Source: Trochalopteron elliotii
Lineage: Eukaryota > Chordata > Aves > Passeriformes > Leiothrichidae
Assembly (NCBI GenBank): GCA_024734555.1
Contig: JANPWX010000108.1
Location: forward strand, 864,566 to 928,565
Length of the DNA: 64,000 nucleotides
Reading direction: 5' to 3'
The notes under the pieces are model-generated. The model was given only the letters and a program-made list of their open reading frames with translations, was not told the DNA's origin and made no database searches. A program made the position numbers and the translations under genes. This document shows, piece by piece, positions 27,701 through 38,927 of the stretch. Within the stretch, counting starts at the first letter, position 1; every line of letters begins with the position of its first letter.

Positions 27701-29527
27701 AGAAAGACTTAACCCCCCCAAAAACACAGAAAGGCTTCTCTTAAAGCAATTTCAGAAGAAAATAAGATCAAAACCAAATCAAATTGCATGCAACCTACGA
27801 ACTCAGAAAAGCAACAATTACACAAGAGACTACACAAAAGACTATGCCCTATCATTAACTCTTCTTACTCAACTACATTCTCAGCCAGTAATTATGACAG
27901 TCATGAACAGAAAATAGATTGATCATTGCAGAATCTCTTGGAAGATAAAGAAGAAAAAAACCCAACACATAAACCCAAAAAATAAGAAAATTCCTTATCA
28001 ATAAAATTTCTGCCAAGCTACAGAAACAAATGAAATGCAAATTTAACAAATTAACCATGTGATTAACACACAGTGGGATCACTTCAGGCATTTTGCTTTG
28101 CTTCTCGCCAGAATGTAATCCTACTGAGAGTTATTGCTGCATCAATATTTCCACAGTGGTATCATAAAAAGAACTCAATGACATTATAGAAACTGCAACC
28201 CCCTACTTTCAAAGCTGTCATTTGAAACAAATTCGTGTTTTAAACATTAAGGCACTTTAATACTACTTGTTATATACCTTAAAGGACAGAAGAAAAAAAA
28301 CCCCAGCAGTCTTCTGGAGCCAATTGTGGGCTTGAATTTGACATCACTTTCATTCTGCTCCTTTTGAAAGCTGTCTTTGAGCCCCTGTTAGGCTCAACCT
28401 CTTTAGAATGATAAAAGCCTCCTATCAGTATTGACTGGCCTGTAGGTTGGGATGCTAAAGCTTAAATGAAATGTATATAACTAAGTGTACACAGAATTCA
28501 GAATAAAACAAAAAAATCCCTTTTTGACGCATGTAGTTGTGGCCATTTTTAAATAATCCAGCTCTTGTGGAGATTTGTGGGAGGAAGGGGAGTATTCTCT
28601 GTGCATCTAGTATTTTAGGAAGCAGAAGTTCATCTCCTCTCTCCGTTGTGAAATCAGATCTTTAAAAAGGGTTGAACAGCAAACTATATTTAAATCAAAG
28701 TCACTACTGCCATTTAATCACATGCAGGCTTAATAATTAAAAGCAGTATTTGAAAATAATTTCTAAACTAAAAAATGAATAGTGGATTTTATTAATAATA
28801 GGCTCTTACACTACTTTTTTTTCTTTCTTCATTCAGTCAGATGTAGGTTTGTGTCCTAAAAGTTTTTGCATGCAGATGTAAGGAAAACATAGTGCTTACT
28901 CAAGCCAGTGGGGGATGATGGCTTAGACATTTTTGTGGCTGGTGTCAGGATTGCGAAACATCTTTAGTGCCACTTCACAGGATACTTCATTTCTTTTTTC
29001 AGACTTTCCCTATATAACGTCCAATTATCAGATTTTATGTGAGTGAAGCGATTTTCACTCTGAATGCATATTAAAGAGAGCACATGTTTTCATTTTATGG
29101 ACCTGTAACACTGAATCTTTACTAAGAGAGAATAAAATACTTATGAAAGGTTGTTACAGAGAGTGCACAGAAAAAGCAGTCTGGGTCTTATTTGCCAATT
29201 CCTTTGAGCAGTTACATTCCTCCTCCCATGTATCAATACACATGAATTTTCACTTATCATAGCTGCTCTAAAAATTGCTGCTACACTGGTAATCAGTAGA
29301 ATCAATAGAGCCTTAACATAGATGGAAAGAGGAGTAAAGACCACACTCTCAGCCACAGAGGAATGCTGAGGAATATGAAGGGTTGAGAATGTAAATCTGG
29401 GAAATCTGGGAAAGGCCACTGCTAGCACAGATGTAATTCAGCACAAAGCTCTGGCTCCCATGCCCTGCACTAGCTGGTGCTGACCATTTTGGCTTCTTCT
29501 GCAGTGGTAAATTAAACATGTCTAGGA
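24763..29527. other. AT-rich non-coding DNA, no gene seen
   Basis: No frame above about 95 codons and no recognised motif. Short local echoes occur, such as the 'CAATCACTA.GTC' words repeated around 26130-26172. No repeat family was recognised. Confidence 0.7.
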
Positions 29528-29556
29528 CTGTTCCCTGGCCAGCTGACAGGGAACAG
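29528..29556. repeat. Short stem-loop, 10-bp arms
   Basis: CTGTTCCCTG (29528-29537) is exactly complementary to CAGGGAACAG (29547-29556), with a nine-base loop. It is not followed by a T run. Arms of this length are close to chance expectation in 64 kb. Confidence 0.7.
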
Positions 29557-30989
29557 CTAATGCCAGTGCTATTAAACTCTTCTTTCTCTCCCACTAGGAA
29601 CTGTCTCTGGCCAATGCTAATTCCTGAACCATGCCCAGGCACAGGCCAAAAACGTGTCACTGGGTGCTGTGATGCTGGTACTCACTTAACAGCATTTATA
29701 GTTCATTTTCCGTGCCTAGATATGTCTCTGGGCATGTCTCTTGGGACAATTGATTTTATTAAGTGGAACATAACCTACACACTGAACACAAGAACTGGGT
29801 GCTGTCTTGATGTTTAACCTTGAGTTTATTAGGTGAAAATCTCTTATGTTTGTTTCTTATCTATGAAATGAACAAAAGCATTTCTGTACTTCACAGGCTA
29901 CCAGGAGGATAAACATAGTAAAAGACTAGGAATTATATGATAATGAGGCCTCTGATTTCTGTAATCAGAATAACTACATCCCTTCCTGTCCCATGCTGTT
30001 TGTTCCATTCCAGAAGCTGAAAGGAATGAAGCAGATTAAAGTAGGATAACAAGTTGCCAGCTCAGAGAGTTCCTTTGCCATCTGGGAAAATGTGTCAATT
30101 TTTCAGCTCTGGTTTCTCTACCAGATTGTGGTTACTGTTTTGGACCAATACACATAATACAAAAAACCAAACCCCGCCTTTCTCCATACTGAAAAGTCAA
30201 CATTTTATTAATAGTATAATTCTTTTAATATAAATTGTAAAGGAAAATTCTCTTCTTTTTAATAATCAGCCAGCCTAAATTCCAGCTTGGAATGTGCTCT
30301 TGTAGCCAAGGCATAAGTATAAAACCAGTGAAAAGGAGGGAAGAGATTTACAATGGAAATTCTGACAATCACTTTGCAATAATAAGGCTTGGCGAGACCT
30401 GCTTTAATCAAGGTGGTGTGAATATTTAAAGTGGTCTATTCCTTGATTTTCAGTTGTGCTGATGAAATCGTAATTTCCAGTGAAATAATTTTTTTCTCAG
30501 GGATGCATGAGGGAGAAAGAAAGTGAAAGATCGTAATTTTCTATTCACTTGGTAGAAATAGATTATAGCTTCTTTAACCCTCTTGATTCCACGGCTAGCA
30601 GATGGAGCTGAAGGAATTGCTTTCATTTTAGAAGTGATTTTTTTGAGTGATAGTGCATTGCAGATACAAGGCTAGTTTGGGGTGACAGTAACTCATGCAG
30701 TATAACCACAGCATGGTTTCTCTCTGATGCGGGAATGATTTGCTAAACTTTCTTTGAATTTGCTAGCTTTCTTTGAATTATTGTGCTGCAAATAACACAA
30801 AGTAATTAGGGCTTCTGAAGAAAGACAATTGTTCATTGGGGAGGCTGACTCACACACTTTGGGCTTTTTTTCCATCAGTAGTGGAGTGGTGCTGCTGATT
30901 TCAGGTGCTGTATACTGATTCTTGCCGTGAAGAATGAAGATATGACACTAAGGATAACATATCCAAAAGAATCCATAATGACAGATGTA
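29557..30989. other. Non-coding DNA with a small tandem duplication
   Basis: A word of about 20 bases (ATTTGCTAAACTTTCTTTGA) at 30738-30757 is repeated with small changes at 30758-30776. Otherwise I see nothing. Short frames here are not supported as genes. Confidence 0.65.
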
Positions 30990-30994
30990 CCTTT
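30990..30994. repeat. Target-site duplication, left copy
   Basis: CCTTT directly abuts the left end of the solo LTR and is repeated exactly at 31565-31569 on the other side. Five bases is the usual duplication length for ERVL-type elements. Confidence 0.75.
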
Positions 30995-31564
30995 TGTCAT
31001 GGTATAACCTCAGCTGGCAGCTCAGCCCCACTCAGCTGCTCACTCACTGCCCCTGGTGGGATAGGGGAGAGAATTGAGAGAGCAAAAGGGAGAAGACTCA
31101 TGGATTGAGAGAAAGGCAGTTTAATAGGGAAAGTCGTGCATGCACACAAAGCAAAACAAGGAATTAATTCACTGCTTCCCATGAGCAAGCAGGTCTTCAG
31201 CCATCTCCAGGAAAGTTGGGCTCTGCACATGTAGCAGTGACTTGACAAACACTGTAGTGTCTCCCCCTTCTTCCTGCTTCCCCCAGCTTTGCCTGGTGAA
31301 CCTGACAGGGTGTGAAATATCCCTCTGCTCACTTGGGGTCACCTGTCCCTGCTCTGTCCCCTCTCAGTTCCTGGTGCATTTTCAGCCTGCTCACAGGTGA
31401 GGAGGGTGAAAGGCAGGAAAGGCCTTGACACTGTGCAAGTGCTGCTCAGCAATAGCAAAAGGCACCTACGTATAATCAACACTGGTTTCAGTACAACTCT
31501 AAAACACAGCCCCATACCAGTTACTCCAAAGAAAATTAATTCTACTTCAGCCCAAACCAGCACA
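30995..31564 (-). mobile_element. Solo LTR of an avian ERV (ERVL-like)
   Basis: Read on the minus strand, it starts TGTGCTGGTTT and ends ATACCATGACA, giving the TG...CA ends of an LTR. Its interior matches from memory an abundant bird LTR type: a 'GCTGAGCAGCACTTGC' stretch, 'AAGGCCTTTCCTG', 'AGCTGGGGGAAGC' and an ATTAAA polyadenylation signal (plus-strand 31120-31125) before 'CTGCC.TTCTCTCAATCC'. It is flanked by the exact 5-bp duplication CCTTT. No gag, pol or env sequence adjoins it, so it is a solo LTR left by recombination between the two LTRs of a provirus. The usual TATA-like box before the 'AGCTGGGGG' stretch is not recognisable. The short frames inside it are not genes. Class III (ERVL) is inferred from the 5-bp duplication and the resemblance. 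Confidence 0.87.
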
Positions 31565-31569
31565 CCTTT
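31565..31569. repeat. Target-site duplication, right copy
   Basis: CCTTT repeats the five bases at 30990-30994, directly after the LTR end. Confidence 0.75.
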
Positions 31570-33489
31570 TCAAACACTGAGTTATATCTTCATGCAGGAT
31601 AGCTTAAGAAGGTCCATAAAATTCCAGAGTGCTGTGTCATTTAGTTTACCAAGCATTTGTTTCAGCACTGCAAAAGAGTCGGCTTATTTTGAGAACCACT
31701 CTAGAGAGATATATGGCTGACAAATCTATGTGAAGATCACTGTGCTTTGCATCACTGTGAATTACATACCACGTCCCATGAAGAAACTGGAATAAAATGT
31801 ATGACAGGGAAGAAGGGAGGTGAAGTAAAAATTAGACTCCATAAAGAGTTAGTGTTATCCAATGTACAAGCACCATCAATAGTATAGGATATACACCATA
31901 ATTATAGTCATTATGTCAAAAGAGTAGAATGCTAAGAGGATAAAGCGAATGGAACACTACTTTACCAGTCTTGTTAAATTTTTTTTTTTCAAGTATTACT
32001 CTGTTTTAGTGCTGTGTTGCATTCTTAATTTTTAGTTTCTTGGTCAGTTAACATAAACATGGTAAGACTCACCAATGTCTGACTTTCAAGTTCATCTAAA
32101 CTTTAATATAAATTCTAATGTTATACTATTTAGCCAAGTGGCTTTTTAGCTGCTTTTCCCCAATTCATTCTGAGTTGCTTCTCCAGTTAGTGTCTATTAT
32201 TTAGATAATAATATAAAGTTCCAAGAAATAACATGCAATCTCTACTGGACAGAAAAATAATTACTTTTTGACTATGGCCTAATTGTGCTGTTCAGTTCTG
32301 CCCTGCTTTATTTGATCTGATTTGACCTTCCTATTCTGTGACCATAGAAACAACTAGAAACATGTGAGGCACAGCAGTTAAGGATGTCTTTCTCTGATTC
32401 CCTTTGCTGCTTTCTTGCTATTATTTCTTGCTATTATTTTATTTCACTAGATTTTCCTCCTGTTCAGGTCTTCTAGTTTCTTACCAAGGTTTGAAGTACT
32501 TTTTCATCTTTCTTCATGCTTTTCCTTGCTTGGTGGCTGTTGACTCTTTAATTGGCATAAACACAGTTCTTCCAAACATCTATGGTCAGCGAATATTACA
32601 TTTTCTTTGGTGCCCCAAACTGTCATACTAAACACTTTTGTCTGCTTTGTTATCTGCAAATAATACTTGTTATCCAAGTAAACAATAGTGACTTGTCTAT
32701 CCTGGACTTGGCTCAGCTTCATGGTTAATTAAGAACTTGGATTTAAGAGGAAATTTAGTAGTGTCATAAACTGCAAAATGTGAAAACTCTTTGGAGGACA
32801 GTAGTAGCGTTCAAGATGGTCATGATAAACTGTGAAAAGCAATTTGCAAACTAAAGCCAATATAAATAAACAAATTATTATCCCTAGGAAGAGGAAAAAA
32901 ATGAAATAAAAATTTGAAAAAAGGATTAAATAGCTGGTGATTAATATACGAAAAAGAAGGCAGAAGGCCACCTTGGATCATATATATTGTACCTTAATAA
33001 GACTTAATAACATTTATGTCAATATTATGCAGTCAGGAGAAATTCCATGGATTCTGGTATACATGCCTGACACTGGCAAATCCACATTAGGGTGGCACCC
33101 ACATGCACACAAGCATCTACTTAGCAGCTTCTACTTCCTGGCTCCATAAATAGACACTGTGCCTGTGCCACGTTGCTCTCTGAAGAGTGGCGATCGTGGG
33201 ACGCTGCAATATCCTACAGCAGCACTCATCAAATACAAAATCTTCCAGCATCCATTGTGCAACTACAGCAAAAGAAAAAAGGAATCCTGTTCAGGAATAT
33301 ACTGATTGGAGTATTGTGCCCATGAAAGGGCAGGTAATTATTTACTTCCCATTAGTATTTAAGTTTCATCAGCCCAAGTTTTATCTTCCTATGCAGCTGT
33401 CACACTTCAAGAAAAAACTGTCAAGAATCCATAAAACGGTATCAAGAAGAAAATGAGGCACGATAGCTGTCCTGTGATGATGGGAGTGG
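31570..33489. other. AT-rich non-coding DNA, no gene seen
   Basis: A 13-bp word (TTTCTTGCTATTA) is tandemly doubled at 32411-32436. The complementary frames at 32404-32631 (+) and 32504-32722 (-) have no recognisable motif. Nothing else was seen. Confidence 0.7.
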
Positions 33490-33797
33490 AGTTTGCTTAG
33501 CCTTAAATAGGAAAGAGTAAAGAGGGATATGATTACATTGTCTTCTAATGTGTAAAAGGTGCTACAAAATGGTGGTGATTAATTGTTTAAAATCACCCAC
33601 TGATGGAAAGATGTGAAACATATTCCTTCACAATTTCTGAGGAAATAGAATGGCTATAAGAGCCAAAAGAGGCTGGAACAGGCTTCCTAGAGAGACTGTG
33701 GACTGTAGTATATAGGGTTTAGGATAACATACACAGATTGTCTAGGTCTTGCCCTGCTACTGTAGGATGTACTAACAAAGTCTCTTCCAGCTCAATA
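33490..33797 (+). mobile_element. Ancient CR1 LINE fragment (3' region)
   Basis: The plus strand follows the 3' part of sauropsid CR1: 'TTTGCTTAGCCT', then 'AGAGGGATATGATTAC', 'CTTCTAATGTGTAAAAGG', 'GGTGATTAATTGTT', 'CTGGAACAGGCTTCCTAGAG', 'ACTGTGGA' and finally 'GTCTAGGTCTTGCCCTGCT' and 'TCTCTTCCAGCTC'. In intact CR1 this is the end of the reverse-transcriptase ORF and the short 3' untranslated region. The copy is 5'-truncated, as is usual for LINEs, contains several indels and has no intact frame, so it is old and inactive. The match is from memory of CR1 consensus sequences; exact borders are approximate. Confidence 0.82.
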
Positions 33798-33899
33798 AAT
33801 GAAAAAAGACACAGCATGAGACGATACCAAGATATTGTATTACTTGGCATTAGGATTATTTGTCTTCCAAGAAAGAAGACAATACACTGTCACACGGAG

Positions 33900-33985
33900 C
33901 AGTGGTTTTATGGATGTTTCTTATCAGAGCATTATGGAAAAGCAGTGATGGAAAGGACCTCAAAGTAGCATTTGCTCCAGCCCTT
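33900..33985 (-). mobile_element. Possible second CR1 3'-end fragment, opposite strand
   Basis: 'GATGGAAAGGACCTCAAAG' at about 33948-33966 followed by 'GCTCCAGCCC' resembles the reverse complement of the terminal CR1 segment (plus-strand pattern GGTTGGAAGGGACCTC..ATC..GTCCAACCC). It lies about 100 bases after the plus-strand CR1 fragment. It is short and diverged, so chance resemblance is not excluded. Confidence 0.4.
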
Positions 33986-35020
33986 TAAACTGGAGAAGAT
34001 GTGAATATCTCTACTGCTTCAGAAATGATGCAGAGTAGTGTCTTATTTTCAATTCTAGACTGATTCATTGTTCATGTTGAATTTGAACATTATTGTAAAG
34101 TCCTTTTTCTGGTGTTTGGTTCTTCAGTCAAAAAAACCTTTATTTAACTTTAAGACCAAGTTACACCTCTGGGGAAGCTACATTACTATAGTAAAAATTA
34201 GCCTTGGGCCTACACTTCTGATTTTTTCATAACTTCATTAAAAATATATCAAAGTATGCAATTTTAGTGTGTTTTTTATAATAACTCCCCCCAACAAAAG
34301 ACCTATTTTTTTAATTTATAAAAATATTTTTGCCAAATATTCTGCTAGTAGAAAAAAAAAAAAATAAGGAATTTCTACTATATAGACAGTAAAATCTTAG
34401 GTTTTTAAAATTAAAATTATAGATTTTTTTCTACATCTCCTTTTTTATCTGTTTCTGCAATAATTTATGCTGTTGTAAATAATTTTGCAATGATGTCCAA
34501 AGTTATTGACTAGACTGTACCACCCCAATGACTTATAATCATGAAAATAACATCTTTTAAACTTATCAGAAAAGAGGGGTAATGTTGCCTACAGAATCTG
34601 CTAGTAGTTGAGTACAATGTATTTTACTTTATGAGGCTTTCTGTGAGATAATAAAGGATTTAAATTTACATCAAGTTACTCTAAAGAAACTGTCTTTTCA
34701 TGCTTGCTTCCCCTAAGCAAAAGGAAAGTTGTTTTACTGCAATCATCATCAGCAACTTTTATTTATCATGGCCTATGAATGTTTAGAGCGACTGTTTTAA
34801 GGATATTCTTGCCTGAAAACTGATACTATAAATGCACACTCTGGATTGTTTGGCAATAAACTCTTTATGTGACCACACTTTAAAAATAGTGGTTTATCTA
34901 TAGAGAGCATCTCTGAAATAAACTGATGGAGTGATAGCACTGGTTTTGATGCTATTGAGCGTCCTTGGTGGTTTTTGCCATCAAAGTATAAAATAGTGTT
35001 TTCTGGAGAAGTGGCCAGTG
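33986..35020. other. AT-rich non-coding DNA, no gene seen
   Basis: Long A/T runs occur around 34240-34480. No recognisable frame, repeat family or RNA gene. Confidence 0.7.
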
Positions 35021-35245
35021 TTTGTGTGCATCTTTGTGTGTGTGTAAGAGAGAGAGAAACACAGAAAAACAGAAATAGCAAGAAAGAGAAAGACAGGGAG
35101 AAGATAAGAAAATGGAAACAAAAGAAAAAAGAGAAAGAAGAAAAAAAAAGTGGTGAAGAGGAAGAAAGAGAAAAAGGAAGGAAAGAAAGGAAGAAGGAAA
35201 AAATGAAGGAAAGAAAGAGAATGTAAGCAAAAAAGAAAAAGAATA
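35021..35245. repeat. GT run followed by a long polypurine tract
   Basis: A short GTGTGTGTGT run (about 35036-35045) passes directly into a purine tract. From 35046 to 35220 I count only 12 pyrimidines in 175 bases, and 35155-35203 is 49 bases of pure A/G. The units are irregular GAAA, GGAA and GAGA. The Lys/Glu/Arg-rich plus frame and the Phe/Ser/Leu-rich minus frame across it are consequences of composition, not genes. Such tracts can form triplex (H-DNA), and GT runs can adopt Z-DNA. Confidence 0.9.
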
Positions 35246-35274
35246 AAAATTATAATAAACCCTTGTGTTTACGA

Positions 35275-35960
35275 ATGCTTTGCAAGTTTAGTTGTTCCAG
35301 CAGTGTTATTAGAACCCACACCAAGAGCTGTTTTGGGTCCCGGGGCAAATAGATTCTTCTCCCCCTCATTCCTCACCTGGAAAAGTACCTGGGTGGTCCT
35401 GCCATGACAATTCTCTCTCCCCAGTGCCCTCCTCCCTTCCTGCTTGCACTGTACCACAGAAAACTTACATGTGGGGCAGCAGTCACTGCCAAGGAATGAG
35501 AAGATGAGCCAAGCAGAGGAGAGGGCTGCAGCCTCAGGAGCAGAGGTGTCCTCCTGGCCCCCCTCCTCCAGTTCCACTCAGCCCCCACTTTGCCTGGTCT
35601 CCGCTGGCCCACCAAGCAATTCCTTCTCTAACTGGTGTCAGCATATCCTCATGGCATTTCCCGAGCCCACTGTACATTCTCACTGTGCTTACAGTGGGCC
35701 TGAGAATGAGGGCTTGGTTTAATTGGCAGGATGCTGTGTCCTCCTGTGCTGGGGCACAGCACATCTGCTCAGTTTAGCCAGCACCACTGTGTGTGGGGGC
35801 CACCAGGCAGCCCAGGGAAGTGCCTGGAGAAATCACATCGTCTTTGTGTGTCCTCCCCACTTCATCTTTTTGGTAGGGGACTAAGTGGTGTGCCTCCTGG
35901 CTTATATAAATTTTCCAGAATAGAACACCCTCTCTCCTGGAGATTGTGTTCTTGAACTCA
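35275..35960. other. GC-richer block, origin unknown
   Basis: Composition changes sharply here from the A/G-rich tract to a clearly GC-richer stretch of about 690 bases. Five or more overlapping frames of 74-102 codons occur on both strands, as expected when stop codons thin out. None shows a domain I recognise. Local inverted words include 35665-35674 with 35690-35699, and 35675-35682 with 35701-35708. It could be an old LTR or retroposed copy, or a non-coding exon; no TG...CA ends or target duplication were found. Confidence 0.4.
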
Positions 35961-37175
35961 AAATTAAATTTTTAAATCCGCAGAAGTCTGTCAGACCAGA
36001 AAAGGTTTCATACTGTCACATTTTAGCATGTTTCAAATAATGATTTATGCAACTGAAAAAAAGCCATTTTATTCACTGAGGTTTCATTATGCTGTGAAAA
36101 CACTGATCACAATGGTGCCATTAGCCCAGTCACACTGGAAAGCTTAGAAGAATGCAAAGGGGCAAAGACTGAAAGCACCCTTCTCATTTTCCCAAAGAAT
36201 GAAGGGTATATTGATTTAGTTTTTCTAAAATGAAACTGCAAAATTCTACAAAACATAAGCTTCTCCACACCAAGTTGTTAATCTATGCCTAATACGTGTA
36301 TAATATTAAATATGGTGTGAGAGGCAATAGAGGTTACTGCAGTTCTCTGGTTCACTGCTTTAAGGGAGAGAAACCTAGCACAAATCTAATTTTAAAAGGA
36401 AATTGCTGAAAGAATGGATGTAATAGAATGGACATAATAGAACATAGTATTTAAAAATTCCATGCTTAGATGGATAATAAGCAGTTCAAAATTACATCTG
36501 CCCACTGAGAAATGCACACTTACTCCAGAGAAATTACTGCTCTTTAATAGTTACTAGCCAGAGCACTTAATATCTGACAATTTGATTTTTAGTATTAAGG
36601 TAGCTTTGGTTTGAATATATCTAATGCCAAATGATCTAACAGAATTTTTTAAAACAAAACTGTGTATTTCTGACTTGAAAGAAGTCAAATACTAGACTTT
36701 TCCTGAGCTGTATTAGAATAATCAGCTTTTGAGGATGGTGAAGGAAATACCTTAATACCCAAAGAGTATGGCTGAAAAGCAAATATTGATACTTTCTGGG
36801 AAACAGGATACAAAATGAAAGACAAAATAGATTTCCATTGCACCGTGTCTCAAGTATTTTTACAAGCCTGACAGGGCTGATTTGCTGTTAAAAGCACAAA
36901 TGGAAAATCATCACAAAAAGCCCAAAAGACAGTTCATTTACTTTGCTGAGAAGACCAGCATTCAACATAACATGAGAAGAAAAGATGTTAAATAGTTAAA
37001 AGAAATCCATGGTGCATTGGGTCCAGGTTAAGAAGCAAGCGTGTGTCTGTTGACCTGAACTGGTGCTTGAGGGTGACTCAGCTGGTGCTTGAGAGGTGAC
37101 TAGATCAAACACGGTAGTATAAACCAAGATTTCAAAGAGACACAAAGACCAATGGTCTCTCAGAGCTACTGCTGT
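35961..37175. other. AT-rich non-coding DNA, no gene seen
   Basis: Only short frames and a local echo (AATGGATGTAATAG/AATGGACATAATAG near 36413-36442). No recognised repeat family. Confidence 0.7.
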
Positions 37176-37210
37176 TGGATTCAGTGGCAAAACTCCCACT
37201 GATGGAAGGA
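37176..37210 (-). repeat. Ancient sauropsid repeat, short fragment
   Basis: On the minus strand it reads 'TCAGTGGGAGTTTTGCCACTGAATCC', close to the core of the old repeat also suspected at 6817, 48885 and 55715. It is too short and diverged to classify. Confidence 0.4.
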
Positions 37211-37864
37211 TTGGCATTTGCAGGACAAGTCAGTAACAAAACCACCCCACCTTTTGCACAATTAGGACAGACATTTGCTGTGTAGGAGAAGTTTGACTTG
37301 CTAGTAAAATGGTTGCAGAGGAATTTGAATTCACTAGCTGAAAAAAAAAGATAAATGTATTAAGTTGTTTTGCATGCTGTGACAGACTAAGGGTAATCTT
37401 TTGAAAAGCTTCTACATCTTATTTCCAGGAGAGTCACTGAGGTGTTTAAAGGGGCTTTGGATCAGTGCCTCAGTTAACTGGAGTCTGATTTTCCCTGTCA
37501 GTTGCTCCAACAGAGAGTCGTATGGCAGCCTGCAAGCTGTCTTGCTGTTTCCTGAGGAATCACTTTCTGACTCAAATCATAGCAGCTCTGCATAATAGGG
37601 GAGGATTGTAGTCTGCATTTGAGGGGCTAAACTGTGGCATTTTTGCTGCTAGTCTGCACAAGTGGTATTGAATCAGTGTGGTCTACAACAGGTCCTCTTG
37701 GGCCACGTGAGATACCAGTGTTGGGAAATACAAAAGTTGGAGCAGGTGCTCCTGTAGTGCTCCAGCCCTACTTCATGAAACGCTGCAGCCACTGGGGTAA
37801 CAGTGAAGTCATTACACCGGTCTTTCTCCATTCTTTGTCATTCTTATAGTTCCTCTCTTTATAA
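37211..37864. other. Non-coding DNA, no gene seen
   Basis: Short frames only, at 37401-37595 and 37634-37849, without motifs. No repeat recognised. Confidence 0.65.
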
Positions 37865-38200
37865 ATTGGTGTCTCTGTGGGGTGCTTACTGGCAAGCAGT
37901 TCCCCAGACCAATCTAAAACAGTTGTGGGTCCTCCAAATCTGCTCGTTGAAGTGTGGATAAGGCTTGGAAGAACAGAGTGGGCTCTGGCTTGGGTTTGGG
38001 AATGTGTTTACTCTTGCGGCTGAGCCATGTGTGAGAACAGCAAGCCAGAACAAATTCTCGGCCTCCGTTTCTCCCTTAAGTACCCAGGGATCAGCCTGGG
38101 CAGGGAAGAAACTTCGGGCCAATGGGGGAAAGGGAAGGGGTGTGGTTACATCAGGGTGATACTACAGGGGTTATCAAGGGTAGGGGGGTAGGGTATTTTG
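37865..38200. other. GC-richer patch, possibly a retroelement remnant
   Basis: About 330 bases are GC-richer than the surroundings and carry a few CpGs (near 37943, 38017, 38060 and 38115). A G-rich run follows (38125-38200). Frames on both strands (37886-38122 minus, 37965-38159 plus) overlap and have no motif. I could not find paired ends or a target duplication, so an LTR origin is only a guess. Confidence 0.3.
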
Positions 38201-38884
38201 GAATGGAACAAACCAAGTACAGACAAATAACAAAATACAAATACAAATTCAAAAACCTCATCCATGCACTGCAACATCTCTTGTTGGCTTGTTCAGGTAT
38301 GATAGAGAAATGCAAAGGTTTTCTACAAGGATAACTTATGAACAAAGCAGTTCATTGCAGTTAAAGCAGTTGCTCACAGGAAAACACACAAAAAAGATAG
38401 CTGGGAATCACTAAGTGTTAGGCTAAGCACTTACATGCTCATCATCCTGATGAATGTGTCAACCAAAGAGTTGCTACTGTCTGGACCAGTGTTTGCCATT
38501 CCCCAAAGCACCAGAGAGGTGTCACTGTCTCCAGCGATAACACACATGATATGCTCAGCCTGGGACTCCTGTCTGGTACTACACCACACTAATCCTATTC
38601 CTGTCTATATTTGTGTTTTCCCTCCTAAATCCTTGACTTTGAGATTATACCACCTAAGCAAGCTCAGCCTTGTCTGTAATTTTGGCCTTTCTTATCTCTG
38701 TACAGTCATTCTTACAGCTTTTTTTTCTCAGCAGAACAAACCAGGGAGCAGGGGGAAGCTTGCTGTGGGAGCTACAGAGAAACTAGAGCATAAACCCTAG
38801 AGCAGAGAAAATAGGGATTCTTACAATTAAATAACTGCATTAAAAAAAATTACAGACTGAATATGTTTTTTCCTTACTCCACAG
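38201..38884. other. Non-coding DNA, longest frame not supported
   Basis: A 121-codon plus frame at 38435-38800 is one of the longest in the window. It has no recognisable domain, is rich in Leu and Ser as chance frames are, and lacks a clear exon border. I treat it as a chance frame. Confidence 0.65.
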
Positions 38885-38927
38885 TATTTATGCATTGCAC
38901 TGCATTATTGGGTACAATGCATAAATA
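38885..38927. repeat. Inverted repeat, 13-bp exact arms
   Basis: TATTTATGCATTG (38885-38897) is exactly complementary to CAATGCATAAATA (38915-38927) around a 17-base spacer. After one mismatch, three more pairs follow outside. The arms contain ATGCAT. It could be a degenerate MITE end pair or a structured transcript. No known microRNA seed was recognised in it. Confidence 0.8.

Noticed and set aside
34975..35226. Lys/Glu/Arg-rich frame that looks like a coiled coil or nuclear protein
   Set aside because: It is the direct translation of the polypurine tract. The opposite strand gives an equally artificial Phe/Ser/Leu frame.
38435..38800. 121-codon open frame
   Set aside because: No recognisable domain or exon border. 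The length is within chance expectation for 64 kb of AT-rich DNA.
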